A stretch of 64,000 nt of DNA from Acanthochromis polyacanthus (taxonomy: Eukaryota; Chordata; Actinopteri; Pomacentridae). The DNA lies in the NCBI RefSeq assembly GCF_021347895.1, contig NC_067116.1:34421639-34485638 (forward strand), given 5' to 3'. The notes below the pieces were generated by a model. That model had not been told where the DNA came from. It did not search any database and saw only the letters and a program-made list of their open reading frames with translations. Of the stretch, positions 1-11,435 are shown in pieces (the stretch's first letter is position 1; each line of letters begins with the position of its first letter). The position numbers and the translations under genes were made by a program.

Positions 1-237
1 TTCTACCAAAATATTTTGCAATTCCATAGAAATAGTTAAAACCCATCATTAACATCTCAAACACAAAATCTTACCATCTTTTGTCTCTTGTGTAGATCAT
101 TTCCAGCCAGAAGAGACCTATGGTTAAAAAAAAAATCAATGTAGATCAAAATTTTGCACGTGTATGAATAATTTAGGGCTTAACTAAGTGTAAGAGCATG
201 CAGAGTCTCATGTATGTGTGTCTGTCTGTTTTTGCAG

Positions 238-649
238 TGGACTAGAAGCCGAAGCCGAAGCAGGAGTGCGAGTCCAGTTCGTTCTCGCTCTCTCAGTCCC
301 ACTCGCAGTCTTGTAAGTCTGTATGACATTTGATAGTTCAACCAACTACACAAAACAAAGGCAGAACTATTTTGTTTTTTTGGTCAAGAAAGGGACTGCA
401 TTCTTTTGCTGGATGTAGCATTGTTCAGCTTTTAATGACATTCAGATGAATTTCCCTCTTCCCACTTAACAACTTGCATGCACATCTATGGCCCTAAGGG
501 TATGTATTTCACTGACCAAGTTTTTATAAATGGGATTTGTTTAGCACTTAATTGATTGCAAATATAATCAACATCATCATGTTTTTTTTTAGGTATTTAA
601 CAGCAAAAGAAGCCTGTCTCCTGATCGCCTCACCGCTAGCCGCCTGTGA
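238..649 (+). CDS. 3' end of an arginine/serine-rich (RS domain) protein gene, last two coding exons
   Basis: Two exons can be joined: 238-312 (25 codons, preceded by a pyrimidine run and CAG, followed by GTAAGT) and 593-649 (18 codons and a TGA stop, preceded by a T-run and AG). The joined tail reads TRSRSRSRSASPV then RSRSLSPTRSL, and ends SLSPDRLTASRL. Alternating Arg-Ser dipeptides and SP sites are typical of RS domains in splicing factors and spliceosome-associated proteins, which act in the nucleus and are phosphorylated by SRPK and CLK kinases. That role is inferred from composition only; no RNA-binding or other named domain lies in the window, so the gene cannot be named. If the 280-bp last intron were retained, six extra codons and a stop would follow the first exon. 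The start lies upstream of the window. Confidence 0.75.
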
Positions 650-1570
650 ACTCTGGCTGCATTGTCAACAGGACAACAGCTTTTTTCTAAGAAATAAACT
701 CTGAGGTATTTTGAAATCTGATTTCAACTGCATGGCTATTCTTATGCTTCTACCAAATAAGCAATAAAAATCCTAAAGTATCTTACCAACCAAAGGCTGT
801 TCAGAGTTTACAGTGTTGGAAGACACTTTTGCAGGACAGAAAGGACCGCTTACATGAAACTAGAGTAGCCTGGCAGCTAATAGGCAGTTGTCTTAGTTCA
901 CTATATTTACTCTGTTACTGAGATTTTGATAGATAATAGCAGTATTTTAGTGATATTCAGAAACTTGAAGTGCATTTTTTAGATGAAACGTAGACCTGCA
1001 CACTAGCACTTTCTTAGTCAGCTAAAATTAGGAACCGTATTCCACATATCTCATATTTTATTGCAGGCTGCGTGCTGTAGGTCGTCCAATATGGTGCTAT
1101 TGATGCTTCATATCCTCCAGTACTTGAGCGACTAATATCGGTCACTGTTTCTTGTGTTAGTGGTTGCTGTGTTTTGTTTTTTAAAATATCCTTTCATCAT
1201 TTGCATTTTTTTGGTGCTGTTGTTTTATATAAGTAATACCAGAACAGTTTATTTGTGACATGAACACAATTTTTTTCCCCATAAGATAGATTCTTTTATG
1301 GTGTAAGAACCGGACCTGTAGCTTGTTGTGTTGCAGGAATGCCCAGATGCATTCCATAGAACAATTATGTTCATTTTTTCTTATGAACAATCCATGTACT
1401 GTATATCACCACTAACTTTGTATCCAAGACTACTAATGCACCCGCTAATGACTTGAAGGATGAACATGCTGACTTTACTTTGATTTAATTTGTGCTGTGT
1501 GATGAATATATTCTCCAGTTGAGCCTTTTATTATGGATTTTTTTAAACGAATAAATGAGAGATTTGTAGT
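650..1570 (+). other. probable 3' UTR of the RS-domain gene, with three poly(A) signals
   Basis: AT-rich sequence directly follows the stop codon. AATAAA hexamers occur at 693-698, 763-768 and 1550-1555. The first two would give a very short 3' UTR of about 70-140 nt, the third one of about 920 nt. No ORF of note lies on either strand. Which signal is used cannot be told from the sequence. Confidence 0.45.
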
Positions 1571-4500
1571 TTCCTGCAGCTCCAAGTTGTCTGCTTTTTT
1601 AGTTGTTGTTTCAAAAAAGAAGTCTTTACCCCTCCTTTAAAAAAAATCAGTCTGGCAATAGTTTTAAAACATTTTTTAGACAGGCTGCTTGCTTTCTACT
1701 GCCTCCTTGAAAAAAAATCAGTGTCTGTATCAGTTAGTTTGCAATGTAAGAACATAAACTTATGCTGATCCATTGGTAAAGCTTAAAGGTAGCTAAAAAG
1801 TGAATGGGACAAGTCCATACAAAGCCTCATCCTGACTTGAATCCTGACTTTCAATAGACAACTGTACTGATTTTACTGCAATATTCTAAATATTCCTCAA
1901 TTTCCCCTAATTTACATTTCCCAACATTACAGTTTTACTATGATCCAATAGAGGACGCTGCTGCTCCATCATTAAAGTGAGTTCAAGTAGTGGAAACACT
2001 GCAGTACAACATTTGAGCCACCATATAGCATACTATCATATATGAAGCATCATAGTTATGACATCTTTCTGTAACACAAATAAAAATCTGAGGAAAAAAT
2101 ATTGTTTAGAACATTCTGTACCTCTGTGTGGCTTCAAATAGTGTCTATTCGTGGACATTTTCCTGATGTAGGATAGAAGAATGACATGTCTCTTGTTAGC
2201 AAAATTACCAAAGTGCATCCAGCCTTTATGCCTTGTGATCCCCCTGTGTGTCGGTCGATGGTGTGGCAGCAGGAAGGTTCTCCCGTTGGACAATCCCTGT
2301 GTTAAAAAATAGTCACCTGCTGAGCATATAAAATAAAACTGTACAGTAAAATTGTGTAAATATTGTGTATCGGCCACGTGTGCCATTGCAACATTATTTT
2401 TACATTTGGATGAATTTCTTCAGGGCATCCCGGCAGCTTCATCACGGCTGTGACTGCTTTAGTGTTTCTACCATCTAATTAGGTCTCTCTGACTGCTGGC
2501 TTTGCCCGCACCAGACCGCCTTACCAGGCAATCCAATTACCCTGTCAGCTCCTCAAACCATATCTAATGTCTGAAATCAGCCGTTCGCTCTGCTGAGCTG
2601 ACACTTAGCAGGCCTCCATAAACCCTAAGTCCTCTTAAAGATTAGGACTAACAGGATCACTCACTGATAACAATGAGATGTATTAATGTTCAACAGATTT
2701 CCTGTTTGTTTAAATGCACCAATACTGAGAGCTTTATGATGAAAGAACAGTGCATCTGTTGTTTTGATGAGATGGAAATCATATTCATCCACTGGTGATC
2801 ACACTCAGCTGTTTCCGGGGTGACTGCGGTATTTGTCGGAGCTGATACTGATTAAAGATTACATGGTGGCTTTGCAGTAATTAGCATCCCACATCAGAGG
2901 ATGTTGTCGAGAGCAAAATATCCTGAATGCTGAGAATGTCGCATAAAAACGTCTAATGATTTTTCCCACAGAAAGAGAAAAACCATAAAACTATGTGTCA
3001 TGGTTTCATTCCAGTGTGAAGAGAAATCTTAAACAAGCTCATACACCACTTCTCCAAAAACAGACGTCCAAATTCATGCATGTCCTCGTAAAAAATATGA
3101 AAAATCCTCTGTTAACCCTTCCATTAGCAGTACTGAAAGACTTGGATTGGAAAAAAAGATGCAGAAACCCGAGTCACGGAAACTTCCACCATGCCTCCTC
3201 ATCGCATTCCCACACAATGAGTGTCCTGTCAGATCTGCAACGGTTCAGAGAGGTCCTGACTCCGGGGACCAGGCCAGGTCCTGCTGCCGAGATATAACTG
3301 GGGGAAGCCCGTCTCAGCTCAGTTGTCCTTCTGTGAGCCTGGAGGTGGGGGGTGGTTGTTTACTCAGGTGTGCTGTGGTCATGGACAAAACGACTGTGGA
3401 CAGATGGAGATGGGAGAGAAGACTGGCTGCTGTCGTGGGCCTCACACGTCATTTGAAAGATTATACAGTGAATCTAGACGTCATCTGGTAGCAAAAATGA
3501 CTACAGTGGCAAGATTTCAACAGGTGCTAGAGGTGAAATCTTCGCCCATGGCCCAAATACTACTTGGAGCTCACCCCTGACACCAACTGAGAACTGCAAA
3601 TCCAGCTTAAGTTTCCAATTTAGTGGTGGAGGCTTGACTCAGTGCTGCTGGACCGTGTGATGTTTCCTCTGGCTCTTCTTAATGTGCTCCATACTGGCAA
3701 GAGCTGAGTTTGTGGAGTTTGAGCACGATGAGTACCCACCCCTGATCCCACAGCCAGACCAGAAGGGGAATATTAATGTGGAGCCGTATATCACAGTACA
3801 TGATGACACAGTTATGGGTGACCAGACTGCAGCAAGTAAATCAAAAGCAATGCTGAAATAGACAGAGGGTAGAAGGAATGAAGGAAATCAAAGCAGCGAC
3901 TACTAAATGCGAACCATCTTTCCTATGATGGAGTCACCCTTCGACAGCAGAGTCAACGAGCCACTGCAGGTCGACAAGGGCTCTGTGTTTTCAAGAGAGG
4001 CCATGATATCTGTGGCCCAGAGAGGTCATTAAACACATCTGGGACGGAGCAGGATGCAGGTTTTTGCACAGGAGGACTTCACAATTTATGACAGCAGGGA
4101 CAAAGACAGAGCACTCGTGTCTGTGGCTTAGTGCAACGTTGTGTGTGAGTAATTGTGAGAGGATAACCAAACCACACCCTCCCTTATTCCCTATTGCAAC
4201 ACCCAAGGGCGATTTCCTTGGCACGAGGCAGCGTGAGGTCATAGCGATGGGCTTCGCTGCAGGCATCGGCCTGATTGGATGCTGAGGAGCAAACAGGCGT
4301 GACCGCTGGTCTTCTTCTCAGCTTCAGTGAAATCATACATCAAGTGGCCAAATCTTCTGCCAGAGATACCACGGATAACTGCTTCCTTCCTTTCTCTATG
4401 ACGACTATCATATCAAATAAAGAAAAACAGCCCCAAATTTGGACTCTCTTTTTCCCAGTGCAGACATTTGTCCAGACTGTTTCCTTTTACCGCTCTGTCA

Positions 4501-5700
4501 TCCTCTGCACATCTGGGCTATCACGACCAAATAAGAATATTGAGGAAGTTTAATGATTTTCCTTTAAAAATAGTCTCTTTGCTGATGAATTTGTGATTTC
4601 CAGGCATCAGGGGGGAGATTGAGATGTCTCAGTGATAAATGCAGAAAAAACACCTCAATTCGAACAGGAACATTTTCCTCATGAAAACAGCAGGACTGCT
4701 TTATATGTGCTCTGCCTTTCATGGTTTTAAGAGCTTGGTGACACAAAAGCAGGGCCCAGGGTGAGGTGGTCTGCTTCATGACTTTCCACAGAGCACTTTT
4801 TAACACGTCATTAAAGCCTCCGAAGCCGCCGTGACCTTTTCTCTTTCTCGAAGATCAACTAGATGTCAGCGGCTTGGCAAAGAGAAATCAATTTACAGTT
4901 CAGACGAAAAAAATCTACCAGCTGTGAAGTTAAGACGTCTATCTGTGCTGTGATTAGGTGTCCTGCTTTGACTTAACCTGCTCAGAAGCGAGCCCTGGAT
5001 GCTGGAATGCTCTGTATAAAAACACACATCTGGATGCTGTGATTAATGTGAATAACAGCCACCATTTACATTACAGAGCAGCACTGGCAGGGCAGAGGGC
5101 CGTGGATGCAGGTGTGAGTTTGGAAGGTTAGTGCTCCACCGGGGCTTGTTACGCTTAGATTTGATACTCTCACGGAAACATGCGATCAAACCTGGCGCCA
5201 ATCTCTGAATGGCCTCTGTGCTGAACACCCCCACCCTGAACAGGGAGGGAGGAGGAGGGAAGGAACATTAGGGTGAAAAGAAAAGAAAGATCTAGTGAGT
5301 CTGAGAGCTGCTATAACATAAATGGAAACTTTCTGGTGACTGTGCTTTGACCTCCAGGAGTCTTTATGGCTTCACTTGTTCTGACTGGACAAGTCTTTGG
5401 ATGTGTCTGTCTCTGTCTTTCATTTATATGTTCCATCTAATGTACAGAAGTGCAGCTGTGAAACTGTCACTGGGGCAAAGCAGACAGAAATGAAAACTGT
5501 TTGACATGGAGAGAAAAAAGACTTGACAGGTCAATTGCAACACTATGAGAACTCGTCAATAAAGTGACATTATGTTGAATGAACAATTTAATTTGTTTGT
5601 GTTTGATTATGAATGATTAAATATGAAAAGATGATTGATTTGAGTCATGGTTGACGATCTGACCTTTTCACTTGTGTATAAAGTTGCTTCCAACTGCATT
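1571..5700. other. intergenic, no gene recognised
   Basis: Unique-looking sequence with only short ORFs. The part around 2430-2720 is less AT-rich and contains homeodomain-type TAATTA and CAATTA cores, so it could be a regulatory element. At 3682-3861 a 59-codon plus-strand ORF has coding-like composition but no recognised homologue. No repeats or RNA genes were recognised. Confidence 0.5.
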
Positions 5701-5709
5701 TAAATGTCG

Positions 5710-5723
5710 CCACTAGATGGCAG
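5710..5723 (+). promoter_or_regulatory. CTCF-type motif
   Basis: CCACTAGATGGCAG fits every position of the vertebrate CTCF core consensus CCASYAGRKGGCRS. It sits in the intergenic DNA about 5 kb past the RS-domain gene. A match does not prove binding. Confidence 0.5.
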
Positions 5724-5764
5724 TTCAACACTATAATTCTCTTTAGCTTATCCCAGTTTGCTGC

Positions 5765-5985
5765 ACAGTGCTGAAAGAAGTATTCAGGTCCTCTACTCAA
5801 GGAAAAGAAGTAAAACTCATTTTTTTTAAAGAAACATGTACATTAGAATATAACAGTCACATTTACAAGAGTTATTGTCTTATTGACACACTCCCACGTA
5901 ACCATGTGAGCAATATAACAGTGTAGCTGGTGAGATGGAGCCAATATAAAATTGGACAAGTAGATCAAATAGTCTCTGATTTTGG
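5765..5985 (+). repeat. truncated copy of a common fish interspersed repeat
   Basis: The start (GAAAGAAGTATTCAGGTCC, then CTACTCAAGGAAAAGAAG) and the later GTGTAGCTGGTGAGATGGAG resemble an interspersed repeat I recognise from many teleost genomes. A second diverged copy lies at about 45825-47390. The class of the element is not assigned; recognition is from memory and untested. Confidence 0.4.
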
Positions 5986-7274
5986 GTGAGTTGAAATATG
6001 ACAAAAAGAATGCTGTCATAAAAAGTCCTACCTTTGAGCATATATTACCTAAAAAATGACAATGGATAAGTGAAGTAGTGATATTTTATGAACCCTATGT
6101 AATTGCATGTCACAATAACACAAAACAAAACATATAAAATACTTTGGAATATGAAATACTTCGTTTAAAAAAATGAAAAGAAGGGGCTTTTTTTGTTTTC
6201 TTAACTGCCATACCTGGTTGAGCAGGTATGACAAGTTGTACCACAAAAACAACAATATTGTTAGATAGCCTCATCCAAGAAGACAGTAGATTAATATATT
6301 TATTTTAAGAAAGATGTGGGCATCTTTTTCCTTTCTCTTGCGGTATAAATAAGCTTGAGTAACTGAGAGCTCACAGACAGATGACAGCTCAACTCACCCT
6401 ACAGGATGCGACAGTCAAAGCTTATTATTATGACAAAGTAGCGTGTCCCAGTTGTATGTGCACTGCATTAAACCTTTATGAGGACAGTCATAGTTAGAAA
6501 AAAGAAAAAGCATATGATTTGGACAACAGCCTCTGTGACCTGAAGAGTTGGGCCTCTAAAGTGTAAAATGTGTTTCCATCTCAGTCCACAGTGATAACAC
6601 AGAGAGGATTGCCAACAAGAGACGGTTTAAAGTTGCAAACTGGCTGTAAAAAAGCAACCAAGTTGACCCTTGACCCTGGACTGTTCGATTTCATCCTTCT
6701 CTTACGAGTAGAAAATCTCTGTTTATTGAGGTATCACCACAAGCCCATGAGACATTTCCCCTGAGTTATTACGCATCTAAACTAAATCAAGCTTTAAACT
6801 TTTGTTGGTTGTGTTATTTTGCTCTGTGCGGAGACTAGTTGATCAGATCTAGAGTCTGCTGGCCTGCTGCAGAATAAACAGCGAGTGTATTACAACAGGA
6901 AATGTGATGTTTACGGTGAACATCACCTGATAAATAATGCATGTCTTCTCACTTTTAGTAAACCTCTCAGCTAACATGAACTTTGCAATTGTACCAGTGG
7001 GACAAACACGTTCCAGCTTATCTACTGTGATTTATGCACATTCGTCTGCCCAGAGCCCCTGAACTAACACAGGCCTGTGTGGCGTCCGGTGCCTCCTTCA
7101 TGCCTTATGCAGCACTGTGTTTCCCTACAGTCAATCACAGAGAAAGAGCAGAGAAGATAAATATTTTTGCAGGACAAAGAGGCCAAAAACACTGGAGAGA
7201 CTATGATTGGAAGGAAGGCTGTGGTAGCTCCTCCTGAGCTAAACATACGTAGGTTATGATCACAGGTCATCAGC
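5986..7274. other. intergenic, no gene recognised
   Basis: AT-rich DNA with short ORFs only. A TATAAATA-like word at about 6343 has no ORF or splice structure behind it and is probably chance. Confidence 0.5.
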
Positions 7275-7934
7275 GGCCTGAGGGCCAGAGTTGTTGATTT
7301 AAAAAAAAAGCAATAAGACATGCTCAAACAGAAACCACCTGGTTGAAATGTTTGAAGGAAGGTTTACCTGTGTGGAGTGAAGTAACTGAGCATAATTAGA
7401 GTGAATAAAGGTCAGTTCTGAACTTTAGATTGTCTCTGAGTCTAAAAGTACATGTTGAGATGAGGAAAAACATTAATTTGCTTAACTACAATCACAACTA
7501 TCTCTGTACCACTTACTTTTCAGCTCTAAAACACATTTTCAGTCACCATGTGTGATGTGAAGCTCTGCTATTTGTGTCCTTGAGTCTTTTGAACTTGAGA
7601 GCTGCGTCAAACTGACAATTCTGCCTTATTTATACAGAGCACGTGGCAGATAAGCATGTGTTGTCATTTCTGTTGCATTATCAAGCTTGAATGGACTATA
7701 GATCTATCTGCATCCTCATGGCAGAGCTTCATTGGCACAGAAATCATCATCATTCACAACTGAAAGAGGCTTACGACTCCCTGCTGTGAAAGTGCCTGAT
7801 AAATCAAACCCTAACAGTGTCATTGTAGCTGTGAACAAGCAAAGCTTTTCTCGGTTATTACTAACAAGCAGTCAGTCGGTCACAGCAGGAAGTCAACAAC
7901 GTGCCAATACAAGCTGACATGTGCTGACAATCAG
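7275..7934 (+). repeat. left arm of a large imperfect inverted repeat
   Basis: This stretch matches, in reverse complement, 10020-10700. Similarity is high in the inner 400 bp (about 7527-7934), with mostly single substitutions and a few small indels, and falls off outward, where only blocks such as GGGCCAGAGTTG, AAAAAGCAATAA, GTCTCTGAGTC and GCTTAACTACAA remain aligned. The inner edge is sharp, at CTGACAATCAG. The outer edge is gradual and only approximate. A short ORF (7732-7917) stays open in both arms, but there is no other sign that it is coding. Confidence 0.85.
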
Positions 7935-7978
7935 TATGTACATTGTTTCTTAGAATATGTTTTATTCTGTACATGCAT

Positions 7979-8011
7979 GCATATATGTATGTATGTATGT
8001 ATGTATGTATA
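7979..8011 (+). repeat. (GTAT)n microsatellite
   Basis: About seven ATGT/GTAT units directly precede the left terminal repeat of the Tc1 element; the TA at its end is the Tc1 target site. Confidence 0.9.
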
Positions 8012-9251
8012 CCATATTGCTAAAAGTATTGGCTCACCCGTCCAAATAATCACAATCAGGTGTTCCAATCACTTCCATGGCTACAGGTGTATAAAATCAA
8101 GCACCTAGGCATGCAGACTGCTTTGACAAACATTTGTGAAAGAATGGGTCGCTCTCAGGAGTTCAGTGAATTCCAGCGTGGAACAGTGATAGGATGCCAC
8201 CTGTGCAACAAATCCAGTCATGATATTTCCTAGCTCCTAAATATTCCACAGTCAACTGTCAGCTGTATTATAAGAAAGTGGAAGTGTGTGGGAACGACAG
8301 CAACTCGGCCACCAAGTGGTCGGCCACCTAAACTGACGGAGTGGGGTCAGCGGATGCTGAGGCGCATAGTGCCAAGAGGTCGCCAACTTTCTGTAGAGTC
8401 AATTGCTACAGACCTGCAAACTTCATGTGGCCTTCAGATTAGCTCAAGAACAGTGCTTCAGCAGAGAGCTTCATGGAATGGGTTTCCATGGCCGAGCAGC
8501 TGATCCAAGCCATACATCACCAAGTGCAATGCAAAGCTTTGGATGCAGTGATGTAAAGCACGCTGCCACTGGACTCTAGAGCAGTGGAGACGCCTTCTCT
8601 GGAGTGACCAATCGTGCTTCTCCATCTGGCAATCTGATGGACCAGTCTGGGTTTGGCGGTTGCCAGGAGAACTATACTTGTCGGGCTGCACTGTGCCAAG
8701 TGTAAAGTTTGTTGGAGGGGGGATTATGGTGTGGGCTTGTTTTTCAGGAGCTGGGCTTGGCCCCTTAGTTCCAGTGAAAGGAACTCTGAATGCTTCAGCA
8801 TACCAAGACATTTTGGACAATTCCATGCTCCCAACTTTGAGGGAACAGTTTGGAGATGGGCCCTTCCTCTTCCAACATGACTGTGCACAAAGCAAGGTCC
8901 ATAAAGACATGGATGACAGAGTCTGGTGTGGATGAACTTGACTGGCCTGCACAGAATCATGACCTCAACCAGATAGAACATCTTTGGGATGAATTAGAGC
9001 AGAGACTGAGAGCCAGGCCTTCTCATTCAACATCAGTGTGTGACCTCACAAATAGCTTCTGGAAGAATGGTCAAAAATTCCCATAAACACACTCCTAAAC
9101 CTTGTGGACAGCCTTCCCAGAAGAGTTGAAGCTGTTATAGCTGCAAAGGGTGGACCGACGTCATATTGAACCCTATGGATTAGGAATGGGATGTCACTTA
9201 CGTTCATATGCGAGTCAAGGCAGGTGAGTGAATACTTTTGGCAATATAGTG
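8012..9251 (+). mobile_element. Tc1/mariner transposon, degenerate, about 1.24 kb
   Basis: Both ends carry matching terminal inverted repeats of about 28 bp (left 8012-8037 with GCTAAAAGTATTGGCTCACC, right 9222-9251 with GGTGAGTGAATACTTTTGGC). TA dinucleotides at 8010-8011 and 9252-9253 are the expected Tc1 target duplication. The length is close to that of intact fish Tc1 elements, so this is a full-length but inactive copy. It lies in the spacer of the large inverted repeat. Confidence 0.93.
8144..9169 (+). pseudogene. Tc1-type transposase pseudogene
   Basis: Translation in shifting frames shows an N-terminal stretch starting MGRSQEFSEFQRGTVIGC, an in-frame TAG at 8231-8233, then a helix-turn-helix part (QLSVESIATDLQTSCGL near 8386-8436), a [12 protein letters not shown] block near 8718, FQHDC near 8872 (the second catalytic Asp region) and IEHLWDELE near 8970 (the third acidic catalytic residue). 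A functional transposase cuts and reinserts its element through a DDE active site; here at least one nonsense mutation and several frameshifts prevent a full product. Assignment to Tc1 is secure from motif order and terminal repeats. Confidence 0.9.
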
Positions 9252-9253
9252 TA

Positions 9254-10019
9254 TATATGTATGTGTGCCTTTGGTTTCTTGTTTATTCAATCATTCATAG
9301 AAAGTGTCCTCCTACATGACTGCACAAGCTGGTTCTTAAGAAATATGACCTTTTTTTGAGTGTTTTGTGTGAGGAAAAAGCTCATGTCTGATTTAACAAA
9401 GAAGTGTAAAAAATCTGTTTGAAAAACAGTTCAAATCTGGCACAAGGGTACGGGGTAAAGTTCACTTTAAAAAGTGAAAATAATGGCAATTTAAAAAAAA
9501 TATTTGTAGCTGATTGAAATACAGTAAAGCAGTGTGAAATTTATGGTCAAATATAGTAAAAGGCTGAATTACCATTAATAAAAATGCAGATTTTTTGATG
9601 CAGATATTATTTAAAGTTCAGTTTTTTAGGGTAAACAATGAAATCAATACAATGTTCTGTGATTTTACTAGATATCTGTAATTTGACAAAAATGGAAATT
9701 GATTAAAACCTACAACAAAAACATTATTTTTTATAAAAGTCTCCTTTAATGCAAAGCTTCGACAGATTTATTCCCATTCTATAAGCTGCGACAACCAAGT
9801 TATTGAATAATATGCTGTGTAACTGCTAAATGGTGCATAATGGAAGGGGTGATCTTTTATTGAGTCACATTTATGTCACACAGGAGAGATTATTGTTCAT
9901 GACCGGTCTTATAATAAAAATGATGAATGGAAAAATTACCACCCTGAAAGCCAATCTCTCACATTTCCTTCTTGTATTGTCGTCTTGTTGCTGTTCATCA
10001 CGGCGTGATTTATTTTTTT
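9254..10019. repeat. spacer DNA between the inverted arms, with a diverged AT-rich repeat
   Basis: AT-rich DNA with no gene. The part at about 9460-9720 (words such as ACAGTAAAGCAGTGTGAAAT and AATTACCATTAATAAAAATG) resembles a teleost non-autonomous repeat built around ACAGTAAAA-type words. A related AT-rich stretch may lie at 10990-11370. Confidence 0.35.
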
Positions 10020-10700
10020 CTGATTGTCAGCACATGTCAGCTTGTATTGGCACGTTGTTGACTTCCTGCTGTGACTGACTGACTGCTTGTTAGTAATAAC
10101 TGAGAAAAGCTTTGCTTGTTCACAGCTACAATGACACTGTCAGGGTTTGATTTATCAGGCATTTTCACAGCAGGTGGGTTTAAACCCTCTTTCAGTTGCG
10201 AATGATGATGATTTCTGTGCCTATGAAGCTCTGCCATGAGGACGCAGATAGATCTATAGTCCACTCAAGCTTGATAATGCAACAGAAATGACAACACATG
10301 TTTATCTGCCACGTGTTCTGTACAAATAAGGCACACAGCTTTCAAGTTCAAAATACTTGAGGACACAAATAGCAGAACTTGACATAACACATGGTGTCTG
10401 AAAATGTGTTTTAGAGCTGAAAATTAAGACAACCTCACGTTGGCAACAGATAGAAGATGTTTGTAGTTAAGCAGATGATTGGTGTTTACCCTCATCTTTT
10501 GACTCAGAGACACAAAGATAACAGGAAGTAAATAACTGACATTGTATTAGCCATAATTATGCTCAGATGTTTCACTTCACACATCTCAAAATGTTGTTAG
10601 AAGAACTTCCTTTAAACATTTAAACCAAATGATTTGTGTTCATGCCCATTTTATTGCTTTTTCTCTACCAATGAATCAACTCTGGCCCAGTGATAGATGC
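10020..10700 (-). repeat. right arm of the large imperfect inverted repeat
   Basis: Reverse-complement partner of 7275-7934. The inner block (10020-10425) aligns almost base for base with the left arm, for example through ACTATAGATCTATCTGC and GCTGTGAACAAGCAAAGC. The distal part is diverged. The 2.1-kb spacer contains the Tc1 element and AT-rich repeat DNA. Confidence 0.85.
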
Positions 10701-10734
10701 TAGCACTGAATGGTGATAATGGTTGGAAGATGGA

Positions 10735-10860
10735 GCAAAATTTCTTCAGTCTGTGTCAATTTATGTCAAAGGCAGGCTTAAGTCTTCTGGAAACGGAGCA
10801 GTGTCATCTGCGTAAAAGTGGCATTTAGCATGAGGAACTTGTGGACCATGACTGCTCATG
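10735..10860 (-). mobile_element. possible LINE reverse-transcriptase scrap
   Basis: On the minus strand one frame reads CHFYADDTAPFPEDLS. The FYADDT core is the catalytic box of non-LTR reverse transcriptases. Stops follow soon after and the flanks show no clear similarity, so this may be a small remnant or chance. Confidence 0.3.
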
Positions 10861-11431
10861 TCCCGCTGTTGTTAAAAGTCTGAAGACACATTTCTTGTGT
10901 ACATATTTTGGTTTTTAATTAACAAGCTAAGCTAAGCTACATGGTTGTTGGCTCTGTCTTCTTAATTTATGCAATTACTGTAACTCTGCACATCACACTG
11001 TATAAAACAAGTTTTAATTGTGCTTCTTTGTACAATTTACTCTACAGTTTACAGTTATTTAAGTAAAACTTCCCTGTTTAGTTTTTACAAAAATTACTAC
11101 ATTTTTAAATTACTAAATTATTACATTTCCCTGTTTCATTTTTACAAACATTACACCTTAATATTACATAATTTTTTGAAAAACTGTATTTGATTCAGTA
11201 AAAATGCTCTTAATTTACCGGTAGTTACTGTTCTTTCAAAGAAAACATATGTTTTTAAACAAATGGCACTTTTTTAAATTTCCAGATTAATAAATAACAA
11301 ATAACTTTTAACTATTGTTTTACATTATAATCGTGACTGTAATATTACACTGTTTAACCAAATAAAATCAGTTTAAATTTTTTTTTTTTTTTTAGGTATT
11401 TGCATTTATTTCCACTATTTATGTTTTAACA
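10861..11431. other. intergenic AT-rich DNA
   Basis: No gene. It holds short imperfect repeats of ATTTTTACAAA and TTACATTT type and a poly-T run at about 11379-11394. Confidence 0.5.
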
Positions 11432-11435
11432 TTAA

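Noticed and set aside
6340..6350. TATAAATA word as a promoter
   Set aside because: No exon, ORF or other promoter element follows; AT-rich background makes chance likely.
8458..8952. 164-codon minus-strand ORF
   Set aside because: Antisense shadow of the Tc1 transposase pseudogene.
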